The notes below the pieces were generated by a model that ran no database searches, had not been told where the DNA came from, and saw nothing but the letters and a program-made list of their open reading frames with translations. A program made the translations under genes and the position numbers. From Ricinus communis (Eukaryota > Streptophyta > Magnoliopsida > Malpighiales > Euphorbiaceae), in the NCBI RefSeq assembly GCF_019578655.1, contig NC_063265.1, positions 7,040,501 to 7,104,500 of the forward strand: a stretch of 64,000 bases of DNA, read 5' to 3'. Of this stretch, positions 50,501 through 63,336 are shown in pieces. The number at the start of each line of letters is the position of its first letter. Position 1 is the stretch's first letter.

Positions 50501-52749
50501 CTTTATTTTTGAAAAACAATGAAAGAAATTCAGATAAACTATTTTAGTAAAAACTTAAATTAATTATAAAATATTTTATTAAAATTTTAGTTTTGTCAAA
50601 TAAAAAAATTCACTTGCAAAATTCATTTTAATAAGTAGATATAAAATTATTGATGGAGTATGTGAAAATCTATTAATAATATGTTTAATTGAAATTCATA
50701 AAAATTATAGAATTTATATGCAAACCTAAAGTTTATATGCTTCGAATGAAGTGTTAAAATTTAGTTTAAAATCTTACATAATTAAATTTAAATAAAATTT
50801 GTTATAACTAAATTAAATTCTAATAAAATATATAAAAATTTTAAATAAATTTCATATTAATAAATTAATATCTTATAAAAATATCTCTTTTAACTTTATT
50901 ATTTCTGTTTTATATTTTTCATATATTTTCCTCAAATAAAATAAATAATTTTATAAATTTCAATTAAACTTAACATAAATTTTTTTATTAATTTAAAATT
51001 TAACTTTATATAAAATATTATATGAGCGTATGCCGCTAATTCTCATTTAAAATTATTAATTGTTAACTACCATTTGACACGGGCATAATTTTATATCAGC
51101 TCTTTTCTTAAGAATCAAACTGATAATAAGAAATCCTTGATTTAATTAACTGAAAAATAATAAATTTAGATAATAAACACCAATAAACCAGCTAATTACC
51201 CGTATACCCTTTTTTGTTTAAAAAGTCAAAAAGAAATAAAAATTAGTCGGTTAGCCAAACTAACAGCTTTTCTAACAAAAATTGTAATAAAACTCCAAAT
51301 TAAAACTAAACGAAACTGATTTTTTAGTTCAATTTTGATTTTATATTCAGTTCGGTTATTTTTTTTTTCTTTTTTTGGGTTAAACTATTCCTACCTGATC
51401 ACCATGAAAATTGAAAGGAAATATATCAAAGCTCAACACTTTGGATGTAAGGATACATAGAAAGCAGCTGGAAAAGTTGGTCAAAATTAGTAGGCCGAAA
51501 AGAAAGGAAGAGAAACAAAATTGAAAATGCAAATTCTTGGAAAGGATTAATTAGAGGTGATGATGTGTTTCCAATTTAAAGCTACTCAATTGCTTTGAGG
51601 AGAAGGGGCAAAAATAAAGTCTTTAACAATTTTAGCAGCTAATTATGGGCTTAAGATTTTTCTTGGTTAAAGGCTTTCTTTCCCCTCCTTTATAAAAGAA
51701 AGCATTTAAAGAAAACTAAGGTAGATGTCAAATTTTGTCCCCTTCTTTTAGCCCCACCTTCTCTAATACTTAACAATAAATTTCGACTCAAAGAGGAAAA
51801 ATAACAAATCAAATTAGATAACTTCATTAATTTAATTTAGTTCCACCTTAAGTTAATTTGGTTGATCTACATATCTTTTTGCAATCAATTTGGAAAGGTG
51901 ACTTTTTCCCTAATCATAGCGAAATTGCATAGGGATGCCTTATTGTTGCCCTCACCACTCATGCCATGAAATAAAGAAAGGTCCTGATAGTTTGTGGAGT
52001 TCATTAACATGTATTTCTTTATTTTGTCTTGATTTTTAAGTCATTTTCTGCAGTAGCCTTGTTCTGACTTCAAAAATTGAATATTTTTGTATTACAATTC
52101 TGATTTGTATAAACATTACCCAACACCAAATTATTGCTGGATATTTACTATTATTTAGTGTTTGTTGTTAATATATATATATTTTAAAAAAAAACAAGCA
52201 TAGCTTACTATCTAATGATAATTGTTCAGGATTTAATTTTTTATAATTTGAAAATTAAAATAAAACAGGATGTAAATGACTTTGCCTCACTATTACACCA
52301 TGTATCTTTTTCTAAAACTTTCTCTAGATCAATTAAGGAGGGATTAATAGACAAGAAAGGATGCTATAAATATATTACTTACAAAATCGTAGAGCAAAAT
52401 GTTGAGTACATCTATATAGCCATACTCTCGATCGAAATACACGTATGCAATGCACCAACCAGTTAATGAACATTAAAGTTGTTAGCGATGATTTGTTATG
52501 GTGGTGACCTTGTAGGGCCTCATGCATGACCCATATAATATAATATTTGAATCTGTGAAATTAATTGAGGTCACTAGCTGCTTGTACAAGCATACGCAAG
52601 ACAGCAATGAATTAGCTAGCTAGCCAGCCAAGCCAAAGATTTTCGAACAAAACATGTGGGTCTATAAGAATCAAATTGAAATGGACAAATCCATATGCGT
52701 TTTCAAATCAAGAATCCAAAATATCAAGTAAAGCGAACAATTCAATGCC

Positions 52750-52798
<49 letters not shown>

Positions 52799-54455
52799 TT
52801 AATACTCAGTTTCAGAAACCCTAACTTGGGTTATATCGACCCTCTACATCCATGGATCCATACGTTCTCTAGAAAAGACAACCCAATAATATCAATGATT
52901 TAAGCATATGAAAAAATTATACACTTGATTAATGGTTGATCTAATACAAGTCTTGAACGTCACTATATATTATAAAGAAGAATCTTTAACTTTATATTTT
53001 ACCTTTTCTCATCTCCATGTATCTTTTCCACATATTTGCTTTTGTGTGTGCATTAATTATCATGTCCATGTACACCAAAAAGAGAAGGGAATACAAAAAG
53101 AAATGTAGCAAGTGTGTGAAACAAAGAACCAGGCACCAAAAGACCTCGTGGGAGAGGAGAACACATTCCCAACAAGAGGACAATGCATTGTCCCTACAAG
53201 GTGGTCTGCTACACTACATAGTCATTAATGGCGCGCTTTGAGACTTTGAGCAGTGCTACGTACTTCAAAGTTACAGCACAAATCATGAAGTGGAGGGTGT
53301 GTGTGCATATATATATTAGCAGCCAGTCTATTCTTGCTAGCTGGTTTAGTGATCACATGACTGCCAAATAATACATATACTGTTTTTCTTTTCTAGAAGA
53401 TGACTGTAGTGGCATTAGAGTTGTATGCCAACCCATTCCCTCTTAAGAATTCTCCCTCTGTTCTCCTTTAATTGAATGATAATGCGTGTTGTGTCCGATT
53501 AAAATTTATATGTATCTTTATTTATTTAAATAAAATTAAATGGAAAAAGCATTTTTCATATATATTTGACTTTACAAACATCAATTATATGAAGAAAATA
53601 AAAAATAATACATTGAGTAGAACCTAGCTTGTTTTCATGTATTTTTTTTTAAGATTTCTAGCGTCTATTGAAACTCAATATGCAAAAATAATTTTAAAAA
53701 AATAAATAATTCTTGTGATATAAATATAATTTGACTCGGAGATACTAATAAAATGATTTAATCGTTTCGTATAGGTAGTGGTATCCACAAATAAGTTATG
53801 ATATGAGTGAAACCCTTTTTGTATTTCCCTTTTCTGGGGTAAGATGCACAATAATATTATTGATGGTTGGTTCTCAAAAAGTATACAAATGCATATAAGG
53901 TCATCCATGACGTTTTGTTGATGGCTGTTAATTACAGTGATAATTTTTAGCATCCTATGACCTTGGATTGGTCTTAATATTCAATTGGTAATTTCTTTTA
54001 TAAATAAAAAAATGCAGTGATCACTCAAATTGTTTGAATTAGGCGCGGATTATATTGTGATTTATTTTTTAAAATATTTATTTAATAAAAATTATAAAAT
54101 TTATTGTTGAACAATTTATATAAAAAAGTTTTTGTATGTACAATTTACAAAATTTTATGTAAAAATTACATATTATAATATTTTATGTAAATCTTATATA
54201 TTTTTATTAAATAAATATAAAAATATTAAAAATAATTACGCTACTATGACACTGTATAGTTGATCTATATGTGTGTTTACTTGGTTGCTGTACTTTCAAT
54301 GGTGATTTTAGTTTTTCTGAACTCTTGTTTCAATTTGTTAATGTATTAGTTTAGAGACGTTGAACTACGGATTCTTGTTCTTTCTCAGACAAAATAAAAC
54401 AAAAACTTGGACAGGGCTTTCATTTCATTTTATTTCTCCCTCAAATGGTAATTAT
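47537..54455. other. AT-rich intergenic block, no supported gene
   Basis: About 6.9 kb with many low-complexity AT stretches and no coding block I can recognise. Open frames at 48902-49177, 49961-50254, 52215-52466 and 53017-53241 were read and give no family resemblance or splice continuation. Slightly GC-richer islands near 49000-49200, 49950-50170 and 53050-53350 could be decayed fragments or non-coding transcripts. Confidence 0.5.
52750..52796. repeat. (CT)n microsatellite
   Basis: About 23 CT dinucleotides interrupted once by CTAT. Confidence 0.95.
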
Positions 54456-54703
54456 TGAAAGATCTCGTAAATAATTGTGATTATGTACCATATTTGTTAT
54501 ACTCTATATTTAGAGATTTATGAGGTGTATTAGTAATCTTAGGAATCAATATTTATTTTCTTCTATATTATGGTTGTTAGTTGAATAATATATTTCTCCT
54601 TAATTAGAGAGATTAGTTGCCTTTTTTGTTCCTAGTTAAGCTATTTAAATAGTTGTACATCAATATAGAAAAATCATTCAGCATTCTTATATTTTTTTTT
54701 TCA
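54456..54703 (+). repeat. Probable copia 5' LTR
   Basis: About 248 bp from TGAAAGATCTCG to TTTTTTTTCA, preceding a copia-type primer-binding site. No second copy was found in the window, so the left boundary rests on the TG...CA ends only. Confidence 0.5.
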
Positions 54704-54712
54704 CTTTTTTTA

Positions 54713-54724
54713 TGGTATCAGAGC
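54713..54724 (+). other. Copia primer-binding site, initiator tRNA-Met type
   Basis: TGGTATCAGAGC is the standard primer-binding sequence of plant Ty1/copia elements, complementary to the 3' end of initiator tRNA-Met. It fixes the orientation of the adjoining gag. Confidence 0.88.
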
Positions 54725-54769
54725 TAAAAAAATCCTAGGTTTGAATCTTTTTCTTTTTATCTCAAAAAT

Positions 54770-55468
54770 GTTTGAAGTCACGCCTGGGACAAGCCAACCT
54801 CTTCAGCTATCTCAGTCCGAACCTCAGAGAAATACATGAAAACCATCCCATTCATATTACTACAATCCGACTAAATAGTGATAATTTTTTCGATGGTCCC
54901 AATCTGTTCGTATGTATTTCCGAGGAAGAGGAAAGATTGGCTATATCACAGGTGATACTAAGCAACCTGACGTGAATGACAAACCTTATACCATTTAGGA
55001 TGCTGAAAACTCAATGGCAATAACATGGTTGGTCAATTTCATGACTGAGCAGATAAGTGCAAACTACCTATGTTACTCTACAACCAAGGAATTATGGGAC
55101 AATGTCTTAGAAATGTACTATGATCTTGGAAATCAATCCCAAGTTTACGAATTGGCCCTACGACTTGGGAAAATTTGCCAAGGTGAGAATTTTGTGACAA
55201 AGTATTTCAATTCTCTTAAACAGATTTGGCAGGACTTGGACTTATTCAATGATAATGAGTGGAAATCAAGTGATGACTGCAACCAGTACAAGAAGATAGT
55301 GGATACTGGCCGAATCTTCAAATTTCTTGCAGATCTAAATATTGAATATGATGAGGTCCACGACCAAATAATTGGAAGAAATCCCCTGCCTCCAATTGGT
55401 GAAGTTTTTGCCGAGGTAAGGAGAGAAGAGAGTCGGAGATATGTGATGCCATTACCTGGGGCGACAAA
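54770..55468 (+). pseudogene. Truncated copia gag
   Basis: Gag of the plant Ty1/copia family. It begins in one frame with HPIHITTIRLNSDNFF, shifts frame at a T-run near 54885, and meets a TAG in place of Trp near 54997. It continues from about 55014 with MAITWLVNFMTEQISANYL, KELWDNVLEMYYDLGNQSQV and RIFKFLADLNIEYDEV, ending at GEVFAEVRREESRR. Homology stops near 55450. No zinc knuckle, protease or pol follows, and no 3' LTR was seen, so this is a truncated relic. Confidence 0.85.
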
Positions 55469-55580
55469 GGTAATATTTTCCTTAGTTATCCTCCCTCTCT
55501 CTCTCTCACACACAAAAACACATACATACATATTTGACAAGTCTGAGGCATACTTTGGGTTGCATAAAATGAAGTTGTAA

Positions 55581-55848
55581 TTGCTTGAATACCCGTCTTT
55601 TGTTGTACTTCCATAGCAGCTAGGAAATATTGACTGTAGCAATAACTCAGTTCGCTACAAGTATAGGAGATCCAAAACTTAGTTTGCTACAAGTATAGGA
55701 GATACAAAACATAGCCCTCTATGCAATTAGTCCACATTATGTGGCCCTACATATCATAGATCTTCAGTGGTGGATGGCTTATTTTAGTTTAGAATTTTGA
55801 TGAGTGTATTGGCTGGAAAACATTTGGATGACTTAATATTTTATTTTA
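55581..55848. other. Spacer with a small tandem duplication
   Basis: Two imperfect head-to-tail units of about 35 bp at about 55649-55717 share TCGCTACAAGTATAGGAGAT/TTGCTACAAGTATAGGAGAT. Nothing else is recognised. Confidence 0.55.
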
Positions 55849-56485
55849 GGCTCTATTTGTTTCATGAAAAATATTTTGTTGCGCATTTTCCAATGTTGGT
55901 GCATCCAGAAGTATTGGCCAATGGAAAAGATTTTCTTGGTCAAAGGGAAAACTAAATCATTTTCAAGGCATACTCAAACAGAGTCATTTGTTGGACTTTA
56001 ACAGACTAATGCAAATGAAAAGAACTTGTATAAAACTAACTTGATATACATCAGTATCTATATCAAATACTGGCAACCATTTTCAATGACCTCTGACTAC
56101 CATCAATGGCCCATGGGCAAGCTGGTCAAGGATGGTCATTAGATAATATTTTCAACTTTGTTATTTCTATGTGATTTATGTTTAATTATGAAAATATAAA
56201 TTTTTGATGAGTTTTAAATAGTTAAAATTCTTTCCTATAAAAAAAAAAATTTGGGAATGTTCTAAATGCCAGAAAATAATTTTCTTATGCTTTGATGAGT
56301 TTTAAATAGTTAAAATTCTTTCCTATAAAAAAAAAAAATTTGGGAATGTTCTAAATGCCAGAAAATAATTTTCTTATGCTTTTCTGTATCCAACCAAAAA
56401 ATAAAAAAGAACTGAGTTATTTTCTGGAAAATGTTTTTCTCAGACAATATTTCCTAGAAACAATTTCCACGTAACAATTGGAGCC
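55849..56485. mobile_element. Possible non-autonomous hAT-like element
   Basis: The left end GGCTCTATTTGTTTCATG and the right end ACGTAACAATTGGAGCC form an imperfect inverted pair. Internal subterminal sequence is rich in GGAAAATGTTTT-type words, as in plant hAT-derived elements. No clear 8-bp target duplication is visible. The element contains an 88-bp tandem duplication. Confidence 0.4.
56203..56379. repeat. 88-bp tandem duplication
   Basis: Two head-to-tail units start TTTGATGAGTTTTAAATAG at 56203 and 56291. They are essentially identical apart from the length of an A run. Confidence 0.92.
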
Positions 56486-57112
56486 TTAGGGTTTCCCATA
56501 CTTTGTACAAACTATTGTCTCTAATGGTTACTATACTTTGTATATACATCCAAATCATTTTTCTATTTTCTGTTGCATGTAGCAGTATGTTTTTCGTGTT
56601 GCTTAATATGGATGCCACAGAATATGTTGTATGCTTACAGCTTCACTTTAGAAGACAATATATAGAAAGGACATGAACTTTCTGGTGATACACATTTAGT
56701 TAATGTTGTGATGATTAAGAAAGCCCATGACTTGGTTGAAATACTTTTGCAGCTAGTATTTAATTTGTATTTGAGCTCGTTGAGTAGATGACTGACATGA
56801 CATCCATTACATAATCTGAGGGTTTTTGTGAAAGGGTGATATTTTAGGTGTCACCATGTTGGTAGACCTCAATGTAGTGCCATTGCTTACTGGTTAATTT
56901 ATGGCAGTGTGATTTTCTATGATGCCAGCATATTGTCGCGCATCATGGAAGTGGCCATTTTCATTAGCAGAAAATGTAATCAGGCATATGATGTTTTGGC
57001 TGCTCCCTTTTCTAGATGAGTCGCCTAAGATTTTGTAAACAGCTATTCCAATAAATGCCCCTCTGTTTTAATTGGAATTTCACTCATCTCATTGATTAAT
57101 TACATTGTGGAG
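56486..57112. other. Unassigned sequence flanking the RAPTOR duplication
   Basis: Less AT-rich than most of the spacer and without long open frames. Its composition resembles intron or UTR of a real gene, perhaps from the locus into which the RAPTOR segment was copied, but no exon is recognised. Confidence 0.4.
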
Positions 57113-60100
57113 AGTCTCCAAAGTTATAACCAAATTATTTGAAAATATTTGGTAGCATTAAATTATACAGAAGATTCCACCAATTTAAGGTTTAGCATGT
57201 TAACAAAAACTAAAATAAAATAAAAGTTGAAGCAGATCAAACTAATCATCTTTACTGCACACTTCCTCAATGCTCAACTTATTACACATAGCAGCAGAAT
57301 CATTAAACATCCATAGCAAACAAATTTAAAAAAAAAAAAAAGAACATAAAATATTACTAAATGCAACTAAAAATCCAAATGAAAAATTCATCCTGTCATA
57401 TGAGAATCTAAATAATCTGCACCTAAAATCTCCATTGTTGTTCAATCAAGGTCTCAAGCACAACAGATAAAAGAAAAGAACAAAGTAAAGAAAAAGCACG
57501 GGAATAGTTCTACAAAGGAAAAGAAACAAAGCTGCAGATTAGGTTTTTCTGCACAACCCAATTGAATCTCACTTTTTCTCTTGCCCTCTATTTCTTTTCA
57601 TTCTATACTTACTTTTCCTGTTCATTTGTAATTTTCCTCCTGATGCTTTTTTCTTTTCTTTTTATCATCTACTCTTCTCATCCTCCTTTTCTTCATTCTG
57701 TAGAAAGTTTCAGCCTTTTTTTCCATACTTTCTACTGCTTATATTTGAATATGAGAAACCTAACCTAAATCAAGATTTGTCTTCTATTCTAAATGCTTGA
57801 ACTTAAATTTTTCTTCCTTTTGTGCCTCACCTCTATCAGGAGAATGCTTGGCTTGTACTCCACCTCAAGCCTAAGCTCTCGGACCCCTTTTGCAATCTGA
57901 AAACACCTTCTGCTTTTATAAGTTATTTGGCCTAATGTTCTTTCATATCACCTCTAAGCATTTGAGCATAATACGCAAAGAGAAATTTTTCTTGCGTGAT
58001 GCACAAGTCCAACGGGGCCTAGCTTGAAGGCAAGTATTGGGACGCACATAACTACATTTTTCAGCTTATATGGAATAGTTATGGACGACATGCAGAAAAC
58101 ATGAATATAAAATTAGCATGCCAAAAGTCAAACAAGGAGAATTAGCATCTAGGGGGATTATATCATAAAACAACCACATCCAAACTATCATGCAACCAAG
58201 CAACTTGACAATTCTGTGACCACATTTAGCATGTGAAAACAGCTATCATTAGGTTCAAAGAAGGTGATAAGAAATTCCTAGTTTAAATTTTCATACCTGA
58301 TCCTTTCATTCCCATCAGCAGCAATGACAATAGGAGAGAAAGGATGCAACAATGCTGCCTTTGTGCCAGTTTCAAACTTTGTGTCCCAGCCTGCAATTTG
58401 ATTATTTAACTAGCTAACAGCTACCCAAGAAGAAAAGAAAGAAAACTTCATCAACTCCAGCTAAAAATAGCACAGAAGTTTCAATAAGAAAATCTGAAGA
58501 CAATAAAACAACAATACTTACATGAGTGCTGACACTTCGAAATATGATCCATTGCAAATTTCTCCCGCTCTTCTCTTTTAACCAACATTACTTCAGTGTC
58601 ATCTGCTGTATTAAGAAGTGGCTTTGAAAAGTGACCACGACTCCAGTTATAAATAGTTGATTGAGGAAGTAAACTCCGTTCTGAGCCCCCAGAAGGTCCA
58701 ACAGAACCTAAAAGAGGATCAGCTAATCCTGAATCTGGAGAACTCATTAGGTGAGGCCTGAACTCTAAAGAACAAACTCTGCGCATCCCTGTTAGATAAC
58801 TTGGTCGAGGAGGACTGACAGGAGGAGTTCTGAATGTTAAAGGCAAATGACCTGGCAATAACAGCACGGAATGAAAAGTTAAAGAGGAAACCTATTATGA
58901 AAATCAAAGATACAGGTTTGGCAGGTGGAACATTTAGCTTAAATAACATGCATGCATCCCAGCTTACCTGCATTCATGTCAAACCATGATGATGAACGAG
59001 CTAGTCCTGCAAGACTTGGAGATGGAGATGAAGTTGTAGGTTCACCAGGCCGACCGCTGCCACCAGCGGAGGCAACAGGATTTGTCACTACTTGCTCAAT
59101 CCCAATAATGGATAGCACTCTCCGGCCAAGGTTGGCAATGCGTGGAGAAGGATCCTTAGCCAAAGTACACATAGCCAGTACACACTGTGAATACATTGCA
59201 TTATCCAACGGTTTAGGCCTCGAATGGTGAGCGACCCCGTCACTGACCACATCATTCAACATACCAGAATCAGAATGTTGAGATGAATCATCAGATAAGG
59301 GCGAACCATGCATTATTCCAGATGTAGCAAGTGGACTGCTAGTGGAGACTCTTCCATCCCGAACCACCGATGGGTTGTCATTGCCAACTCTCGTTAAAGG
59401 ACCAATTTGAGATGAAAGAATACCTGTACCTTTGATATGGGCCAAAGAAGGTAAGGAGTTCAGAAGAGTATTTGACTGAGGTTTCCAATATGCTGCAGCA
59501 ATTGACTTGAGGTGCTGCTTGTGGCCAAATGCAAAGCGGGCTAGAGCTGTCAGAGTACAACAAAAATTAAACTCATTGAGATTATTGTATTTCAATACTA
59601 AATAAACCTCCGACAGTAGCGAACAATTTCCTGTACTCCCACCACACACCAATGCCCCTCTATCCTTATGCATTTGAAAGAAATCATCTTGAAGAGAGAT
59701 AAGGCAGCCCTAAAGATTATTTTTCAAGGAAACATAGATTTGTGCAAATATAGCATATCTATAAAATTTCAGCGTGCTTCCAGAAAATTACAAAATCAAG
59801 AAACATTTCAGGAAAGCACTTAGGTTGTAAACTTCATCAGTTCCATCCATAATCATAAAGTTGAAGAACATGCACAGAAAAAGGAAAAAGAAGAAAAGAA
59901 ATAAGAATGATAACAACTGCATACCTACAGCAACCTCTGCCCTGACCAGTGGGCTGCCATCTGAAACAACATTCAGTAGACTTTTAACAATGCTAATTTC
60001 AGCTCTAACTTTTTCATCATCATCATATTCATCGTCGCCTGCAACACTATCTCGACATGCATCACCCCCAATATCAAGCAGGGTACCCAGAGCAAACACA

Positions 60101-63057
60101 GCAGAAGCCCTAACCTGAAATAGAATGGATTCAATAAATAACAGAGCAAGAGTATGATCTTTGGTGTAGGAAAATGATTATAAAGTTCCAGACCTCAGGT
60201 TGGGACTCGGAGAGTAGAGGAGCATATATACTAGGTGCATCTGCCTGCAAACCTATTATTTGTGCCTCTGTGAAATCCTCCCACAACTTCCCCAGGCATA
60301 GGCAGAGCCATTGAAGAAATAGCGGTTCAGTTTGACCTTCATTCGGCAATGAACCCCTAAGATGCTTCAAGCACACGTGAATTAAACCAGCTTCAATACA
60401 AGCTTCCTGACCCCTTCGGTGTCCATCAACAATAACAGCCAAAACAAATGCAGCCATTGCTCGCTGTTCCGGATATGCTTCCATGCTATCAAGAAACCTG
60501 ATAAAATATGTATGCCCCCCGTCCTTAACAAGATCAACTTGGCATGACTGTGACCACAGGATAGAGCTTCATAAGTACCGTAGAAGTGGCACTCATATGA
60601 TAAATAAATATTTAGCTGCAAAGGTAATTCCTCAAACAAGAGGAAGCACCCTCAGTTCAAATCATGAAGATTTTGCTGAAATAGACTTCAAAATCCCAAA
60701 CCATATAATCTATCACCATATATAAATGCAGAAAGAAGAACACATAAAATCTAAATCAACATCACTCCAAATGTACCTTATCAAGTGCCAGAATTTTTGT
60801 CCATATGAATACAAGAATTTGCCTTAGTTCTGGTGTTGTTGTTTGCAACAGCTTCAGAACACATGGAAATATTCCAACAGATAATGCCTACAAATAGCAA
60901 AGCCACTTAATTTAATATACACTACATCACATACCACAACCAAGAAGCTTAAATTTAAGCAATACCACAAGTAATGGCAACAGAGTAATTGACAAAACAT
61001 TAAGAAGTACCAGATCCACTGCCCAGGACCCCATATCAAGGAATCTCCCAAGAAGCACCAGTGCTTTAAACCGATGGCATTGGCTAAGTAGAACCTACAA
61101 ATATTAATTAGTTAAAATGATTAATAACAAATCCAAATGCCCAAAACAAAACAGTAGGCTAAAGGCAAGGATGCAGATGAGTTAGAAGTACTTAATAGTA
61201 CCTTCACCTTTTTATTTGTCCAAAAAATTAATTATAAAAGAGAACAAAAAGAACGACTTCAGTGAATATAATCTGAAGCATATGTGCTTTTACAGAATTT
61301 AGAAAACCATAAAACAAGGATGGACAGAAGTGTACACAAACATCAACAAGAAGCTGGAAGAGTGACCAAATGATAACCCTGATATTCATGTGGGCAAAGA
61401 AAAATTACGCACCTGAAGAACAATTGGCAACTGCTCCGGCGGCTTCTTATCTTCAGATCCATGATCCAACCAAACCTCAAAAGCCATCAGCTGTTCAGTG
61501 AAGAAAGGACTTGACTGAAACAACAGTACGACACATTATGCTCAGCCAGTAATTAGACACAAGCTAGGCGAACAAAACCATCATTGTTACAGAATCCAAA
61601 TAATTGTGATAATCATGTTAAAATCCATTCACACCTGGAACTCTGCATTAGGATCCTCAACCAGAGACGGAAGCTGAGAGAGACAAATTTCAGCAGCCAT
61701 ATCCCATGCATCCCTGCAGTGAATATTAACAAGGTAGTGGTAATAAATGATCAACACAACAGGATGTTTGTAAGAAGAAAAAAAAAGGTGTCTTTTCTAG
61801 TACCACATATGATGCTGATGAGTTGGCGGTAACATTGGATGAGAAATTGGAGAACAATTAGCAGAACGCATAATTCTCTCAGCCAGTAGAAAATTTCTGA
61901 ACAGACTGGCAACTAATAAATCTTGTCTGAACAGTCTTTGAAAAAGATCTGCACAGCAAAACTAAGTGTTGGTGACAATGATATGCACCAGAATAAAAGA
62001 TCCAACACTGCCAGTTCTAATAAAATGGATGTGAGAGAAGAAAACAGTATTGTCTCCTCATAAACAACTTACCATGAGGGAGAACATTCCAGGCAATTGT
62101 GTCTGTCATTGCTGTAAAAATCCAATTCAATTCTCCCAGTAGTGTTTTCCGGTCACTTTGCCGACCAGGTATTTTATCTATAAGTGAATAATCAAGGGAC
62201 TCGTGTAGTAATGAACGCTTGCAGAACCTGGGAAGCAAAGAATAAAATACCCAAATTTAGCAAATCATGACAAATGTAATGTTCATGAATGAACAGACTC
62301 AAAAAATAAAAAACATACAAGGAAAGTGCCCACTCAGAAGGCAAGTCAATATAGTAATCCTAATAAAACCAGCAGCAGTACAAAGAATACACAAAATCAT
62401 AGGCAGAGGACTGAGAAACAATCATTCAGCAAGTCAGGCCAGAAAAAAATTATTTGCAGAAACTTCAAAATGTAACAAGAATAACTATCAATGAAACCCA
62501 GCTAAACAAGAATTCTATAACAAGAATTTTTTTATGGGAAATAAGATAGACATAGTGGTTCTCCAATGAGATACTACGCATACTAAGATATTTTCTTGCT
62601 TAGTGCTTAGTTTAGTATTTGTTCTATTATTTTAGAGAAATTGGATTTGTGCTATACCTTATTGATTTGACTCATTTCATATTATGATTCAAAGGTTCAA
62701 AATCGGCAGGGTTTACTAATCCTTTTCGTTGAAATCTGAAAAAGTTTTTTTATAGAATTCCTTTTGATTGATTTTATTGTTTCAGTACATGGTAGGATTC
62801 ATATTTTAAATAATCAGAAATCTAGGAATTAGAATCCTAAAAGTAAGAGTAAGAGTTGCCTTTCGACATTAATTGGAATCAACACAAATCAAATAGATGA
62901 AGAAATAGAATTGGGACGTTATGGACATTCCATATAGATAATTGATATCTAGACATATGAATATGAGATGATATTATAGATATAGATTAATTTATATCTA
63001 GATTAAGCCTATATCTTTATATAGTACAACTGTATACACTAGAATAAAAAAAAAACG

Positions 63058-63101
63058 GATAGTATGATAGAAAGAAATAGATTTCTTTCTATCATACTAT
63101 C
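63058..63101. repeat. 21-bp perfect inverted repeat downstream of psbM
   Basis: Arms at 63058-63078 and 63081-63101 are perfectly complementary with a 2-nt loop. Such hairpins stabilise 3' ends of plastid transcripts. Here it is a relic within the inserted plastid DNA. Confidence 0.9.
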
Positions 63102-63232
63102 GGATCTCATAGAATACTGCTAATTCTAGTCTGCTCATTTCATTTAAGACTCAAAAAAGGAATCCTTTTCATTTTTTTTTCTTCAATCATTGATAAGAAC
63201 TGAGAAGTCAAAGAAGTCAAGTTTCATTCAAA

Positions 63233-63336
63233 TTAATCACTTTGACTAACCGTTTTTATGTAAATTATAAGTAAAAAAGCAGTAGGACTAGAATGAATAG
63301 GGAAGTAGCAATAAACGCAAGAATATTTACTTCCAT
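63233..63336 (-). pseudogene. psbM: psbM pseudogene (photosystem II subunit M)
   Basis: The minus-strand ATG at 63336 opens MEVNILAFIATSLFILV, the conserved start of this 34-residue photosystem II membrane subunit. The expected coding length is 105 nt; here ATG to the original stop position spans 104 nt. One base is missing near 63285 (CTAGTCCTACTGC where CTAGTCCCTACTGC is expected), so the frame shifts after FILV and ends early. The original C-terminal codons and stop are still visible out of frame. In the nucleus the gene would lack a transit peptide and is not expected to function. Confidence 0.9.

Noticed and set aside
63233..63336. psbM as a working plastid gene, which would make the window organellar
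   Set aside because: The frame is shifted by a missing base and the surroundings are nuclear RAPTOR intron sequence on both sides.
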